NCBI RefSeq assembly: GCF_900108275.1
Contig: NZ_FNVD01000007.1
Span: 62,001-126,000, forward strand
Direction of reading: 5' to 3'
DNA length: 64,000 nucleotides
Source: Jhaorihella thermophila
Lineage (GTDB): Bacteria > Pseudomonadota > Alphaproteobacteria > Rhodobacterales > Rhodobacteraceae
Part shown: piece after piece, positions 26,087-34,397 of the stretch
Layout: each line of letters starts with the position of its first letter
Position numbering within the stretch: the stretch's first letter is position 1
Program-made: the position numbers and the translations under genes
Notes under the pieces: generated by a model
The model's database searches: none
Told to the model about the DNA's origin: nothing
What the model saw: only the letters and a program-made list of their open reading frames with translations

Positions 26087-26647
26087 ATGCGCCTGATACG
26101 TTTCGCTCTCCTTTATCTGGCCCTTTCGCTGGGTGCAAACGCCGCCCTCGCAACGGATGCCGCGCGGCTGAAAGGGATGGCCACGGGCGACATGCGCAAG
26201 CTGGTCTTCCATGACCAGCCGAAACCGGTTTCCGAAGCGACCTTCTTTCTGGAAGACGGCAGCGAGGCGACGCTTGCCGATTTTCGCGGCAGATATGTGC
26301 TGGTCAATTTCTGGGCCACCTGGTGCGCCCCCTGCCGGGCCGAGATGCCGACGCTGGTCGCCCTGCAGGACGAATTCGGCGGCGACCGGTTCGAGGTGCT
26401 GACGCTGGCGACGGGCCGCAACCGCGCCGCCGCGATCGACAGATTCTTCGACAAGGCCGGCGTGACCAACCTGCCCCGGCACACGGACCCGAAGATGGCC
26501 GTGGCGCGGGACATGAACGTGCTGGGACTGCCGGTTTCGGTGCTGATCGACCCCGAAGGCCGCGAAATCGCCCGGCTGACGGGCGAGGCCGACTGGCATT
26601 CCGACAGCGCCCGCGCGATCGTCGAGGCGCTGCTGGAGGGGGACTGA
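26087..26647 (+). CDS. tlpA: TlpA-family thiol:disulfide oxidoreductase
   Basis: A 186-residue exported thioredoxin-like protein. Residues 1-22 form a signal peptide ([20 protein letters not shown]) with likely cleavage near ALA-TDA. The redox site is Cys80-Ala-Pro-Cys83 in [17 protein letters not shown]. Such proteins reduce periplasmic disulfides, for example during cytochrome oxidase CuA-site or cytochrome c assembly. The ATG at 26087 follows GGAGGA. The gene is divergent from argH at a very short distance, an arrangement seen in other Rhodobacterales. The electron donor is not visible locally. Confidence 0.88.
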   Translation: MRLIRFALLYLALSLGANAALATDAARLKGMATGDMRKLVFHDQPKPVSEATFFLEDGSEATLADFRGRYVLVNFWATWCAPCRAEMPTLVALQDEFGGDRFEVLTLATGRNRAAAIDRFFDKAGVTNLPRHTDPKMAVARDMNVLGLPVSVLIDPEGREIARLTGEADWHSDSARAIVEALLEGD

Positions 26648-26765
26648 CCGCGAACCCCGAGGGCAACCGCGCCGAGCGGCACCGTTCGCCGAGACCGGTT
26701 GACCCAACGCCAGGTTTGACAGAACCGCCCTGTCTTCGCCAACACTATGCGGCAAGGAGGATTCC

Positions 26766-27152
26766 ATGCCGCTAACCGTTCTGCTGGCCCTCGTGGTCGG
26801 GGGCATTTCCGGCATCGCGCTGCTGCTGCACCTGACCGGGCGGTCGCGGCTTGCGGTGCTCGACCCCGAAACCGCCGCGGCCGCCTGGACGCGTGAAAAC
26901 CCCGGCGACGAGGTGGTCGAGGCCACCGTCAGCGCCGATGGCCACGCGGCCCTGATCCTCACCCCTCAGGGCAAGGGGCTGGTCTGGGCCGTGGGCGCGG
27001 ATACCACGGCCCGGCCGTTGCGCGACTTCGACCTGATGGAAACGCCGCAGGGCCTGACCGTGCTGTTTCACGACTTCACCGCCCCGCGCGCAAAGATCCG
27101 CCTTGCTGATGTCGAACGCCGCCACTGGCTGAACCTGATGGATCCCACATGA
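26766..27152 (+). CDS. Conserved membrane-anchored protein of unknown function
   Basis: A 128-residue protein with one N-terminal hydrophobic segment (about residues 3-24) and a small soluble domain with alternating hydrophobic strands. AGGAGG lies directly before the ATG, a very strong ribosome site. It overlaps the next gene, a sterol-desaturase-like membrane hydroxylase, by 4 bases and is likely translated with it. I do not recognise a family. An accessory role for the hydroxylase is possible by linkage only. Confidence 0.75.
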   Translation: MPLTVLLALVVGGISGIALLLHLTGRSRLAVLDPETAAAAWTRENPGDEVVEATVSADGHAALILTPQGKGLVWAVGADTTARPLRDFDLMETPQGLTVLFHDFTAPRAKIRLADVERRHWLNLMDPT

Positions 27153-28138
27153 CCGATACGCTGCATTACCCGGACGTCGTGCAATGGGCGGTTCCGCTCT
27201 TCATCGCCGCGATCCTGTTCGAATTCTTCTGGATCCAGGCCAGGGGCCGCGGCGGGCGGTATGAAACCCGCGATGCACTGACCTCGCTGGTCATGGGGGC
27301 GGGCAACGTGGCCGAAGGGCTGATCCTGGGCTTCGTCACCTGGGGCTTCTTCATGTGGCTGTGGGAACTGACCCCGCTCGATCTCGGCGCCTCGATCCCG
27401 GTGGTGTTCCTCTGCTTCGTGCTCGACGACCTGCGCTATTACTGGGTGCACCGCTTCGGCCACCGCATCCGCTGGGTCTGGGCATCCCACGTCAATCACC
27501 ACTCCTCGCAGCACTACAACCTGACCACGGCGCTGCGGCAGACCTGGACCGGCACGTTCACCTTCATGATGGTGGTCCGCGCGCCGCTGATCCTGCTGGG
27601 CTTTCACCCGGCGGTGGTGCTGTTCGTGGGGGGGCTGAACCTGATCTACCAGTTCTGGATCCATACCGAAGCGATCGGCCGGATGCCCCGCTGGTTCGAA
27701 GCGATCTTCAACACCCCCTCGCACCACCGCGTCCACCACGGCCGCAACCCGCGCTACCTGGACGCCAACTATGCCGGCGTCTTCATCATCTGGGACAAGC
27801 TCTTCGGCACTTTCGTCCCCGAGGACGACGCGGAAAAGCCCGACTACGGCCTCGTCCGCAACCTCGGCACCTTCAACCCGCTCCGGGTCGCCTTCCACGA
27901 ATGGATAGGCATCTTCCGCGACATCACCCGCCCCGGCCTGACCCTGCGCCAGCGGCTGGCCTATGCCTTCGCCCCTCCGGGCTGGAGCCATGACGGCTCG
28001 CGCATGACCTCCGATCAGATCAAGTCCCGCTTCGCCGCGCCCCGGCCGGGGCCGGACACGCCCCGCCCTCTTCATCTTGCGGAAAATACTCCGGGGGGGT
28101 CGCCGCAGGCGACGGGGGCAGCGCCCCCGCCCCGCTGA
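27149..28138 (+). CDS. Sterol desaturase / fatty acid hydroxylase family protein
   Basis: A 329-residue membrane di-iron hydroxylase of PF04116. Histidine boxes are HRFGHR, HVNHHSS and HHRVHHGRN, set among about four hydrophobic helices. Family members hydroxylate or desaturate lipids such as sterols, fatty acids, ornithine lipids and carotenoids, so the substrate here cannot be specified. It overlaps the upstream small membrane gene by 4 bases. The last 22 or so residues are encoded by a copy of the dispersed repeat (28070-28132) and read HLAENTPGG then a Gly/Ala/Pro tail, so the native stop has apparently been replaced. A strong terminator follows 7 bases after the stop. Confidence 0.88.
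   Translation: MTDTLHYPDVVQWAVPLFIAAILFEFFWIQARGRGGRYETRDALTSLVMGAGNVAEGLILGFVTWGFFMWLWELTPLDLGASIPVVFLCFVLDDLRYYWVHRFGHRIRWVWASHVNHHSSQHYNLTTALRQTWTGTFTFMMVVRAPLILLGFHPAVVLFVGGLNLIYQFWIHTEAIGRMPRWFEAIFNTPSHHRVHHGRNPRYLDANYAGVFIIWDKLFGTFVPEDDAEKPDYGLVRNLGTFNPLRVAFHEWIGIFRDITRPGLTLRQRLAYAFAPPGWSHDGSRMTSDQIKSRFAAPRPGPDTPRPLHLAENTPGGSPQATGAAPPPR
28070..28132 (+). repeat. Dispersed repeat, copy D, overlapping a coding 3' end
   Basis: It opens CTTCATCTTGCGGAAAATAC then TCCGGGGG, with hairpins GTCGCC-GCA-GGCGAC and GGGGGC-AGC-GCCCCC. It lacks the CGGATCGC hairpin of copies A and B. It lies wholly inside the reading frame of the sterol-desaturase-like gene, contributing its C-terminal residues. Confidence 0.75.
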
Positions 28139-28145
28139 AAGACGC

Positions 28146-28175
28146 AAAGGCCCGGTCCACCGACCGGGCCTTTTC
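28146..28175. terminator. Bidirectional terminator between hydroxylase and ubiK
   Basis: Perfect 12-bp stem AAAGGCCCGGTC (28146-28157) / GACCGGGCCTTT (28162-28173) with a CACC loop and T-run on the plus strand; the AAA side serves the minus strand. The flanking genes converge here. Confidence 0.88.
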
Positions 28176-28211
28176 CGCCGGCGAACCACCTGCCGCAATC
28201 ACTTGCCCGGC

Positions 28212-28463
28212 TCACTTGCCCGCGATCTTTTCTTCCAAGGCCGCGATCCGCGCTTCCAGCGCCGCGTTCTCCTCGCGCGCCTTCTGCGCCATGGCGCGCA
28301 CCGCGTCGAACTCTTCGCGGGTGACGAAATCGCGATCCGCAAGCCAACGGTCGATCAGCGACTTCATCGCGTTTTCGGCCTCTTCCCGCGCGCCCTGGGC
28401 CACGCCCATCGCGTTGGTCATCAGCTGCGCCATGTCGTCCAGGAACTTGTTGCGGGTCTGCAT
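28212..28463 (-). CDS. ubiK: Accessory factor UbiK family (BMFP domain)
   Basis: An 83-residue protein of the YqiC/BMFP family: MQTRNKFLDDMAQLMTNAM begins an amphipathic helix, and residues 55-82 (EENAALEARIAALEEKIAGK) form a trimeric coiled coil. UbiK helps the Ubi complex in aerobic ubiquinone synthesis in E. coli. I chose the ATG at 28463, with GGAG 8 bases upstream; the frame runs on to 28613 without another good ribosome site. It is divergent from lgt with 97 bases between starts. Confidence 0.85.
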   Translation of the reverse strand: MQTRNKFLDDMAQLMTNAMGVAQGAREEAENAMKSLIDRWLADRDFVTREEFDAVRAMAQKAREENAALEARIAALEEKIAGK

Positions 28464-28560
28464 GGACCATTCTCCGATTTTCAGCCTGCCCCCTATATGA
28501 TCCAGTCCCTCCCGTTCAGCAAGGTTGACTTCGCCCCGGATTCGCGGGCACTCAGCCTCC

Positions 28561-29445
28561 ATGCAGGCCGCCATCCAGTTTCCCGACATCTCGCCCGAGA
28601 TCTTCTCGATCACGCTCTTCGGCGCGGAGTTCGCACTCCGTTGGTATGCGCTGGGCTATATCCTCGGCTTCCTGATCGCCTGGCGCATGGCCCTGCGCGC
28701 GATCAGCCGCCCCGCGCTCTGGCCCGACGGAACGTCGCCCATGACAGCCCGCCAGATCGAAGACCTGCTGACCTGGATCATCATCGGCGTCATCGTCGGC
28801 GGGCGGCTCGGCTTCGTGCTGTTTTACCAGCCCGGCTACTACCTGCAGAACCCCGCCGAGATCCCGCAGGTCTGGCACGGCGGCATGTCCTTTCACGGCG
28901 GCTTCCTCGGCGTGGTCATCGCAAGCTGGCTCTACACCGCCCGCCACGGCATCCCGAAACTGGCCGCCGCCGACCTCATCGCCCATACCGTCCCGCCGGG
29001 GCTGTTCCTGGTCCGCATCGCCAACTTCATCAATGCCGAGCTCTGGGGCCGCCCCACCGACCTGCCCTGGGGCGTGATATTCCCCGGCCCCGCCGCGCAG
29101 TTCTGCCCCGGCGTGACCGGCCCCTGCGCCCGCCATCCCTCGCAGCTCTACGAGGCCGCGCTGGAGGGGCTGGTGCTGGGCGCGGTTCTGCTGTGGCTTT
29201 CCTACAGGCGCGGCGCCTTTCACCGCCCCGGCCTGATCACCGGCACCTTCCTTGCCGGTTACGGGCTGGCGCGGTTCCTGGTCGAATTCCTGCGCCAGCC
29301 GGATGCTCAGTTCGTCTCGCCCGGCAACCCGCTGGGGCTGGCCGTTCACATCGGCGGCTACGGGCTCACCATGGGTCAGATCCTGTCGCTGCCGATGCTC
29401 GCGGTGGGGCTCTGGCTGATCTGGCGATCGCGAGGCATGGCGTGA
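28561..29445 (+). CDS. lgt: Prolipoprotein diacylglyceryl transferase
   Basis: A 294-residue inner-membrane enzyme with about seven helices that transfers diacylglycerol from phosphatidylglycerol to the lipobox cysteine. Family motifs are [11 protein letters not shown] (with the critical His), the signature [21 protein letters not shown] (read as two blocks), and HPSQLYEA. The ATG at 28561 lacks a clear Shine-Dalgarno; a TTG at 28525 is an alternative. The stop overlaps the GTG of the downstream methyltransferase (GTGA), starting an lgt-midA-pgeF operon. Confidence 0.95.
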   Translation: MQAAIQFPDISPEIFSITLFGAEFALRWYALGYILGFLIAWRMALRAISRPALWPDGTSPMTARQIEDLLTWIIIGVIVGGRLGFVLFYQPGYYLQNPAEIPQVWHGGMSFHGGFLGVVIASWLYTARHGIPKLAAADLIAHTVPPGLFLVRIANFINAELWGRPTDLPWGVIFPGPAAQFCPGVTGPCARHPSQLYEAALEGLVLGAVLLWLSYRRGAFHRPGLITGTFLAGYGLARFLVEFLRQPDAQFVSPGNPLGLAVHIGGYGLTMGQILSLPMLAVGLWLIWRSRGMA

Positions 29446-30512
29446 CGCTGAGGGACGCAATCGCGGCCCGCATCCGCGCCGGCGGGCCGATCTCGGTGGC
29501 CGACTACATGGCGGAATGCCTGCTGCACCCGACCTTGGGCTATTACACCACCCGCGACCCGCTGGGCGCGGCCGGCGACTTCACGACCGCCCCGGAAATT
29601 AGCCAGATGTTCGGAGAGCTGATCGGTCTGGCGCTGGCGCAGGCCTGGCTGGATCAGGGTCGCCCCGCCCCCTTCACCCTTGCCGAACTGGGCCCCGGGC
29701 GGGGCACGCTGATGGCGGATCTGCTGCGCGCCGCAGGCGCGGTGCCGGGGTTCCTGGAGGCCGCCGAAATCGTGCTGGTCGAGGCTTCGCCCGCGTTGCG
29801 TGCCGCGCAGGCCCGGGCGCTGTCGGGCCACGCGCCGCGCTGGCTGGAGAGCGCCGCGGATCTGCCCGACCAGCCGCTCTTTCTGATCGCCAACGAATTC
29901 TTCGACGCCCTGCCGATCCGCCAGTTCCAGCGGGCCGAAGGCGAGCTGTGGTCGGAACGCCTGATCGGGCTGCGGGGCGATGCGCTGACCTTTGGCCTGG
30001 GCGCGCCAACCCGCCAGCCGGCTCTGGATGGGCGGCTGGGCGACACCCGCCCCGGCGAGATCGTCGAGATCTGCCCCGCCGCCGCGCCGATCACCGGCGA
30101 GATCGCCCGCCGAATCGCGACCCGTGGCGGGGCGGCTCTGATCGCCGATTACGGCGGCTGGCATTCGATGGGCGACACGCTGCAGGCCCTGCGCGGGCAC
30201 GCATTCACCGATCCTCTGGCCGACCCCGGCCAGGCCGACCTGACCGCGCATGTGGATTTCGAGCCGATCGCCCTGACCGCCCGCGATGCAGGCTGCGCCC
30301 ATACCCGGTTGACGCCTCAGGGCGTTTTCCTCGAACGGCTTGGCATCACCGCCCGCGCCCGGGCGCTGGCGCGGACCGCGCAGGGGGCGGCGCTGGAGCA
30401 ACTGGTCGCGGCGCATCGGCGGTTGACGCATCCCGAGGAAATGGGAAACCTGTTCAAGGTGCTGGGGCTTCATCCTCCCGGCGCCGCACCTCCGCCCGGA
30501 CTCGACCCATGA
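29442..30512 (+). CDS. MidA/NDUFAF7-family class I SAM-dependent methyltransferase
   Basis: A 356-residue protein of COG1565 (PF02636). The SAM-binding region is [18 protein letters not shown], followed by the family segment [15 protein letters not shown]. The eukaryotic member NDUFAF7 dimethylates an arginine of complex I subunit NDUFS2, so a bacterial role on NuoD is plausible but unproven. It starts with GTG at 29442, overlapping the lgt stop, and ends overlapping the pgeF ATG. The tight lgt-midA-pgeF operon is common in alphaproteobacteria. Confidence 0.88.
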   Translation: MTLRDAIAARIRAGGPISVADYMAECLLHPTLGYYTTRDPLGAAGDFTTAPEISQMFGELIGLALAQAWLDQGRPAPFTLAELGPGRGTLMADLLRAAGAVPGFLEAAEIVLVEASPALRAAQARALSGHAPRWLESAADLPDQPLFLIANEFFDALPIRQFQRAEGELWSERLIGLRGDALTFGLGAPTRQPALDGRLGDTRPGEIVEICPAAAPITGEIARRIATRGGAALIADYGGWHSMGDTLQALRGHAFTDPLADPGQADLTAHVDFEPIALTARDAGCAHTRLTPQGVFLERLGITARARALARTAQGAALEQLVAAHRRLTHPEEMGNLFKVLGLHPPGAAPPPGLDP

Positions 30513-31264
30513 CGCTGGAAATCCTCACCTCCGACCGGCTGGCACCGTTGATGCACGGGTTCTTTACCCGGCGCGGCGGGGCGTCGTCGGGGGTGTTCGA
30601 GGGGCTCAACTGCGGCATCGGTTCGTCGGACCTGCGCGAAGTCGTCGAGATCAACCGCGCCCGCGCCGCCCAGGCGCTGGGGGTCGCGCCCGACCGGCTC
30701 GCCGCTGTCCACCAGGTCCATTCCGCCGATGTCGTCGCGCTGACCGAACCGCCCGCCGAACGGCCCAAGGCCGACGGGATGGTGACGGCGACGCCGGGGC
30801 TGGCGCTTGCGATTCTGACCGCCGACTGCCAGCCGGTGCTGTTCGCCGACCACGAGGCGGGCGTGATCGGCGCGGCCCATGCCGGCTGGCGCGGCGCGCT
30901 GGACGGCGTGCTGGAGGCCACCATCGACGCGATGGAGGATCTGGGCGCGCGGCGCGACCGCATCGTTGCGGTGATCGGGCCGAGCATCTCCCAGGACGTC
31001 TACGAGGTCGGGCCCGAGTTTCGGGCACGGTTCCTGGATCAGGATCCCGACAGCGACCGCTTCTTTGCCCCCGGTCAAGGCGACCGTCAGCATTTCGATC
31101 TGACCGGCTACGGCCTGCACCGTTTGCGCCGCGCCGGCGTGTGGCACGCGGAATGGACCGGTCACTGCACCTATTCCGACCCCGACCGGTTCTATTCCTT
31201 CCGCCGCAGCACCCATGCGGGCGAAGCCGATTACGGGCGGCTTCTCTCGGCCATCCGGCTCTGA
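30509..31264 (+). CDS. pgeF: Peptidoglycan editing factor (YfiH/laccase-domain)
   Basis: A 251-residue protein of PF02578. Metal/active-site residues sit in HQVHSADV, LTADCQPVLF and HAGWRGALDG. E. coli PgeF prevents serine misincorporation in place of alanine in peptidoglycan stem peptides, and other members act as purine nucleosidases. The ATG at 30509 overlaps the methyltransferase stop by 4 bases. It is the last gene of the operon; a short gap and a small ORF follow. Confidence 0.9.
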   Translation: MTLEILTSDRLAPLMHGFFTRRGGASSGVFEGLNCGIGSSDLREVVEINRARAAQALGVAPDRLAAVHQVHSADVVALTEPPAERPKADGMVTATPGLALAILTADCQPVLFADHEAGVIGAAHAGWRGALDGVLEATIDAMEDLGARRDRIVAVIGPSISQDVYEVGPEFRARFLDQDPDSDRFFAPGQGDRQHFDLTGYGLHRLRRAGVWHAEWTGHCTYSDPDRFYSFRRSTHAGEADYGRLLSAIRL

Positions 31265-31399
31265 CGCCGCGGCGCCCCTTTCCTGCCACGCTCGCCCACC
31301 AATTTTCCCCGGCCCTGCCGCATCGCTGCCCAAATCGGCGGTCAGTCTGAGACCATCGAATGACCGGCCACAGGCCACCATCCAGGCAGGAGCAGCCCA

Positions 31400-31525
31400 A
31401 TGAAAACCCGTTTCATCAAGTCCGTGATCCAGGCCGCCCGCGATTGCGACACCGACATGCCGTGGAGCCGCGCCGCGAAAAAAGGCAAGCCGGCATCGCG
31501 GAAAAAAGCGGCACGTTCCGCCTGA
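31400..31525 (+). CDS. Small basic protein, 41 residues
   Basis: The ORF begins MKTRFIKSVIQAARDCDTDM, continues through PWSRAAKKGK, and ends in a Lys/Arg/Ala tail (SRKKAARSA). AGGAG lies 7 bases before the ATG. The pattern of an amphipathic helix, a MPW motif and a basic tail resembles small uncharacterised proteins I have seen annotated in Rhodobacterales, so I think it is real despite its length. It stands alone between pgeF and a Hint-domain gene. Function unknown; the basic tail could bind nucleic acid or membrane. Confidence 0.6.
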   Translation: MKTRFIKSVIQAARDCDTDMPWSRAAKKGKPASRKKAARSA

Positions 31526-31873
31526 TCCCCCCATATCCTGGGTCCACATACCGCATGTGGAATCCGAAAGCCCGGCCGGGGCTGCCCGATCGCCGGCCGG
31601 CAAGAGACCCCGCTTCGCCGTCATGGCGAGGCGGGACCAAAATCGACGAATCTATGACGAAATCATGACCGACTGTTGAGCAAACCCAAGGCAATGCCAG
31701 CCGATGTTCAGGATTGATGCACAAATGATGGACATTATCCTCAGATTTTTGACAAGTTCGGCGCATTTTCGCCATGTTTCGACTCGTGCAGATGCAGACC
31801 ACGTTTCCGTTGTCCGTCTGACGTTGTCGGTGGGGGCCGACGCAGATGCGACCCGATTTGAAAGGGTAGCCCT
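31526..31873. other. 348-base intergenic region, leader of the Hint gene
   Basis: Lower GC than its surroundings. TTGACA at 31749-31754 is a candidate -35, with only a weak -10 (CATGTT, 31773-31778). No gene, tRNA or recognised riboswitch seen. Confidence 0.4.
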
Positions 31874-32656
31874 ATGACGATCCCCGCCTCTCTTGCGCGT
31901 GCCGCACGCAATGCGGTCGCCACCAATGCGCTCATCTCCGATCCGGCTGCCCTGCGCGCCCACAACCGGCCACAGATGCGCCGCTATGACGTGATGGCGC
32001 TGGCGCCCAACGGGGACATCATCGAAACCCGGCATGTCGCCCCGGCCCTGCCCATGTTCGAAGGCGCATTTTGCGCGTTTACCCGTGGCTCGCTGATCGA
32101 AACCGACTGCGGCCCTGTGGCGATCGAGGATCTGCTGCCCGGCGACCGGATCCTGACCGATGACGGCGAAGCGCGGCCGGTGCTGTGGAAAGGTCGCGTG
32201 ACGCTGGTGCCGGGCCGCCCCGACGCCAAGGGACGCGTGCACAAGCTGACCCGGATCAATCCCGACAGCTTTGGCCTGCAACGGCCGATGTCCTGCCTGA
32301 TTGCCGGTCCGACGGCGCGAATTTTCCGCCAGTCCGAGAAATTCCGCAAAAGCTATGGCCGCCGCTCGGTCCTGGCGCCTTTGCAGGAATTCATCGACGG
32401 CATCAACGTGACCGAAACGGCGCCGCCGACCTCGGTGGAGCTGTTCCACCTCTGCTTGGACCGCCATTCACTGATCCGCATCGGCGGCATGCAGTTCGAA
32501 ACCTATCACCCCGGGTCGGACGCGCCGCGCACTTTCGGCCACGCGCTGCGGTCTCTCTATCTGAGCCTCTTTCCGCATGTCAGCCAGCTCGCCGATTTCG
32601 GCCCGCAGCTCTTTCCGCGCCTCGACGATCCGCGGCCGCAGCCGATTTCAGCCTGA
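31874..32656 (+). CDS. Hint (Hedgehog/intein) domain protein
   Basis: A 260-residue protein. The Hint_2 domain (PF13403-like) starts at Cys67 in FCAFTRGSLIETD and continues PVAIEDLLPGDRILT and VLWKGRVTL, the pattern of self-splicing or autoprocessing domains that are abundant in Rhodobacterales. Domain His residues appear in LCLDRHSLIRIGG. Residues 1-66 precede the domain and hold no recognisable partner. No export signal is clear. In larger relatives the Hint domain cleaves off an attached protein. Here the target, if any, must be the short N-terminus. Function unknown. Confidence 0.82.
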   Translation: MTIPASLARAARNAVATNALISDPAALRAHNRPQMRRYDVMALAPNGDIIETRHVAPALPMFEGAFCAFTRGSLIETDCGPVAIEDLLPGDRILTDDGEARPVLWKGRVTLVPGRPDAKGRVHKLTRINPDSFGLQRPMSCLIAGPTARIFRQSEKFRKSYGRRSVLAPLQEFIDGINVTETAPPTSVELFHLCLDRHSLIRIGGMQFETYHPGSDAPRTFGHALRSLYLSLFPHVSQLADFGPQLFPRLDDPRPQPISA

Positions 32657-32658
32657 TC

Positions 32659-33159
32659 TCAGGCGCTACGGTTCAGCCGCTCCTCGAGCACGTCGAAGGG
32701 CACGCCGGGTTCATCCTTGGCGCAGCGGATCACGAGCGAGGTCTTGACGCTGGCCACGTTCGGCGTGGTCAGCAACTCCCCGGTCAGGAAGTTCTGAAAG
32801 GTGGACAGGTCGGGGGCGACGCATTTCAGGATGAAATCCACCTCGCCGTTCAGCATGTGGCATTCCCGCACCAGTGGCCAGTTGCGGCAGCGTTCCTCGA
32901 ACGCGTCCAGTTCCGCCTGCGCCTGGCTGTCCAGCCCCACCATGGCAAAGACCTGCACCTCGAACCCCAGTTCGCGGGCATTCACGTCGGCATGATAGCC
33001 GCGGATCAGCCCAGCCTCCTCAAGCGTGCGGACCCGCCGCAGGCAGGGGGGCGCGGATATCCCGACCCGCTTGGCCAGTTCGACATTGGTCATCCGGCCA
33101 TCGGCCTGCAGTTCGGCCAGAATCTTGCGATCGATCGGGTCCAGTCGTGCGGCGACCAT
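32659..33159 (-). CDS. Lrp/AsnC-family transcriptional regulator
   Basis: A 166-residue regulator. The N-terminal helix-turn-helix is LDPIDRKILAELQADGRMTN through VELAKRVGISAPPCLRRV, and the C-terminal RAM ligand domain is about residues 75-150. The frame continues far upstream through antisense of trxB, but AGGAG 6 bases before the ATG at 33159 fixes the start. It is divergent from trxB with a 216-base gap, an arrangement widespread in Rhodobacterales that suggests it regulates itself and perhaps trxB. An amino acid is the usual ligand. Confidence 0.92.
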   Translation of the reverse strand: MVAARLDPIDRKILAELQADGRMTNVELAKRVGISAPPCLRRVRTLEEAGLIRGYHADVNARELGFEVQVFAMVGLDSQAQAELDAFEERCRNWPLVRECHMLNGEVDFILKCVAPDLSTFQNFLTGELLTTPNVASVKTSLVIRCAKDEPGVPFDVLEERLNRSA

Positions 33160-33375
33160 GAAGAGCTCCTTTGATTTGCGTTTCTTATAGCAGCGCGCAG
33201 GCGGTGCGCAATATTGTTTCGCGGCGGCGCAACAATCTTTTCCGCGCCGCCCGGCATTGCCCGGCAGGCATGGCGGTCCTGCGTCGAATCGGGGGTTTCC
33301 GAGCGCGGGTGGCGTGGTTATATCCCTGCCCGACCGGCCGCAATGGCCGCCTGACAAACCTGACGGGGGAAGACC
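33160..33375. promoter_or_regulatory. Lrp/trxB divergent promoter region
   Basis: The gap contains the palindrome CAATATTG (33209-33216) within GCGCAATATTG, and a related GCGCAACAATC 22 bases further on (33228). Lrp-family sites are often such A/T-centred short dyads repeated at about two helical turns. TTATAT near 33319 is a candidate -10 for trxB. Confidence 0.35.
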
Positions 33376-34320
33376 ATGGCCGACACGCGCAACACCAGGG
33401 TTCTGATCATCGGCTCCGGCCCGGCCGGCTATACCGCGGGCATCTATGCCAGCCGCGCCATGCTGAATCCGATCCTCGTGCAGGGCATCGAACCCGGCGG
33501 GCAACTGACCACCACCACCGAGGTCGAGAACTACCCCGGCTTTACCGAGATTCAGGGCCCCGAGCTGATGATGAAGATGCAGGAACACGCAGCCGCCATG
33601 GGCTGCGAGATCGTCGGCGACATCATCACCGAGCTCGACCTCAGCGAACGTCCCTTCCGCGCCAGGGGCGACAGCGGCACCACTTATGTCGCCGACGCGG
33701 TGATCCTGGCCACCGGGGCACGGGCCAAGTGGCTGGGCCTGCCGTCTGAGGAAAAGTTCAAGGGCTTCGGCGTTTCGGCCTGCGCCACCTGCGACGGATT
33801 CTTCTATCGCGGCGAGGAAATCGTCGTGGTCGGCGGCGGCAACACAGCGGTCGAAGAGGCGCTGTTTCTGACCAATTTCGCCTCCAAGGTCACGCTGATC
33901 CACCGCCGCGACGAGCTGCGCGCCGAAAAGGTGCTGCAAGAGCGGCTTTTCAAGAACCCCAAGATCGAGCCACTGTGGTTCCACACGCTGGAAGAGGTGG
34001 TCGGCACCGAGGATCCGCTGGGCGTGACCGGCGTCAGGGTCAAGAACGTGAAAACGGGCGAGATCGCGGAAATCCCCTGCAAGGGCGTGTTCATCGCCAT
34101 CGGCCACGCGCCGGCGAACGAACTGGTCAAGGACCAGCTCGAGCTGCACCACGGCGGATACGTCAAGGTCGAACCGGGCAGCACGCGGACCTCTGTCCCC
34201 GGCGTGTTTGCCGCGGGCGACCTGACCGACCATGTCTATCGCCAGGCCGTGACCAGCGCCGGAATGGGCTGCATGGCCGCGCTGGATGCCGAGAAGTTCC
34301 TGGCCGAACAGGACGGCTGA
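33376..34320 (+). CDS. trxB: Thioredoxin reductase
   Basis: A 314-residue FAD/NADPH flavoprotein that reduces thioredoxin. The FAD-binding GSGPAGYTAGIYASRA is at the N-terminus and the redox site is Cys136-Ala-Thr-Cys139 in SACATCDGFFYRG. The NADPH site is VVVGGGNTAVEEA, and a C-terminal GVFAAGDLTDHVYRQ binds FAD. Length is standard. A 9-bp hairpin follows at 34329-34357. Confidence 0.96.
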   Translation: MADTRNTRVLIIGSGPAGYTAGIYASRAMLNPILVQGIEPGGQLTTTTEVENYPGFTEIQGPELMMKMQEHAAAMGCEIVGDIITELDLSERPFRARGDSGTTYVADAVILATGARAKWLGLPSEEKFKGFGVSACATCDGFFYRGEEIVVVGGGNTAVEEALFLTNFASKVTLIHRRDELRAEKVLQERLFKNPKIEPLWFHTLEEVVGTEDPLGVTGVRVKNVKTGEIAEIPCKGVFIAIGHAPANELVKDQLELHHGGYVKVEPGSTRTSVPGVFAAGDLTDHVYRQAVTSAGMGCMAALDAEKFLAEQDG

Positions 34321-34328
34321 CCGCGCAC

Positions 34329-34357
34329 GGGGGCGTGACTTGACCCGCCACGCCCCC
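34329..34357 (+). terminator. Hairpin after trxB
   Basis: Arms GGGGGCGTG (34329-34337) and CACGCCCCC (34349-34357), perfect 9 bp with an 11-base loop. No clear U-run, but it sits 8 bases after the trxB stop. Confidence 0.6.
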
Positions 34358-34397
34358 TGCCCGCACAGTTCCGGGCAGGACTGACGGGGAAACGCGG

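Noticed and set aside
28077-30512. 811-codon fusion ahead of the MidA methyltransferase
   Set aside because: The upstream part is out-of-frame lgt; the GTG at 29442 overlapping the lgt stop is the real start.
32659-34233. Lrp protein fused to a 350-residue N-terminal extension
   Set aside because: The extension is antisense to trxB. A good ribosome site at 33159 gives a standard-length Lrp.
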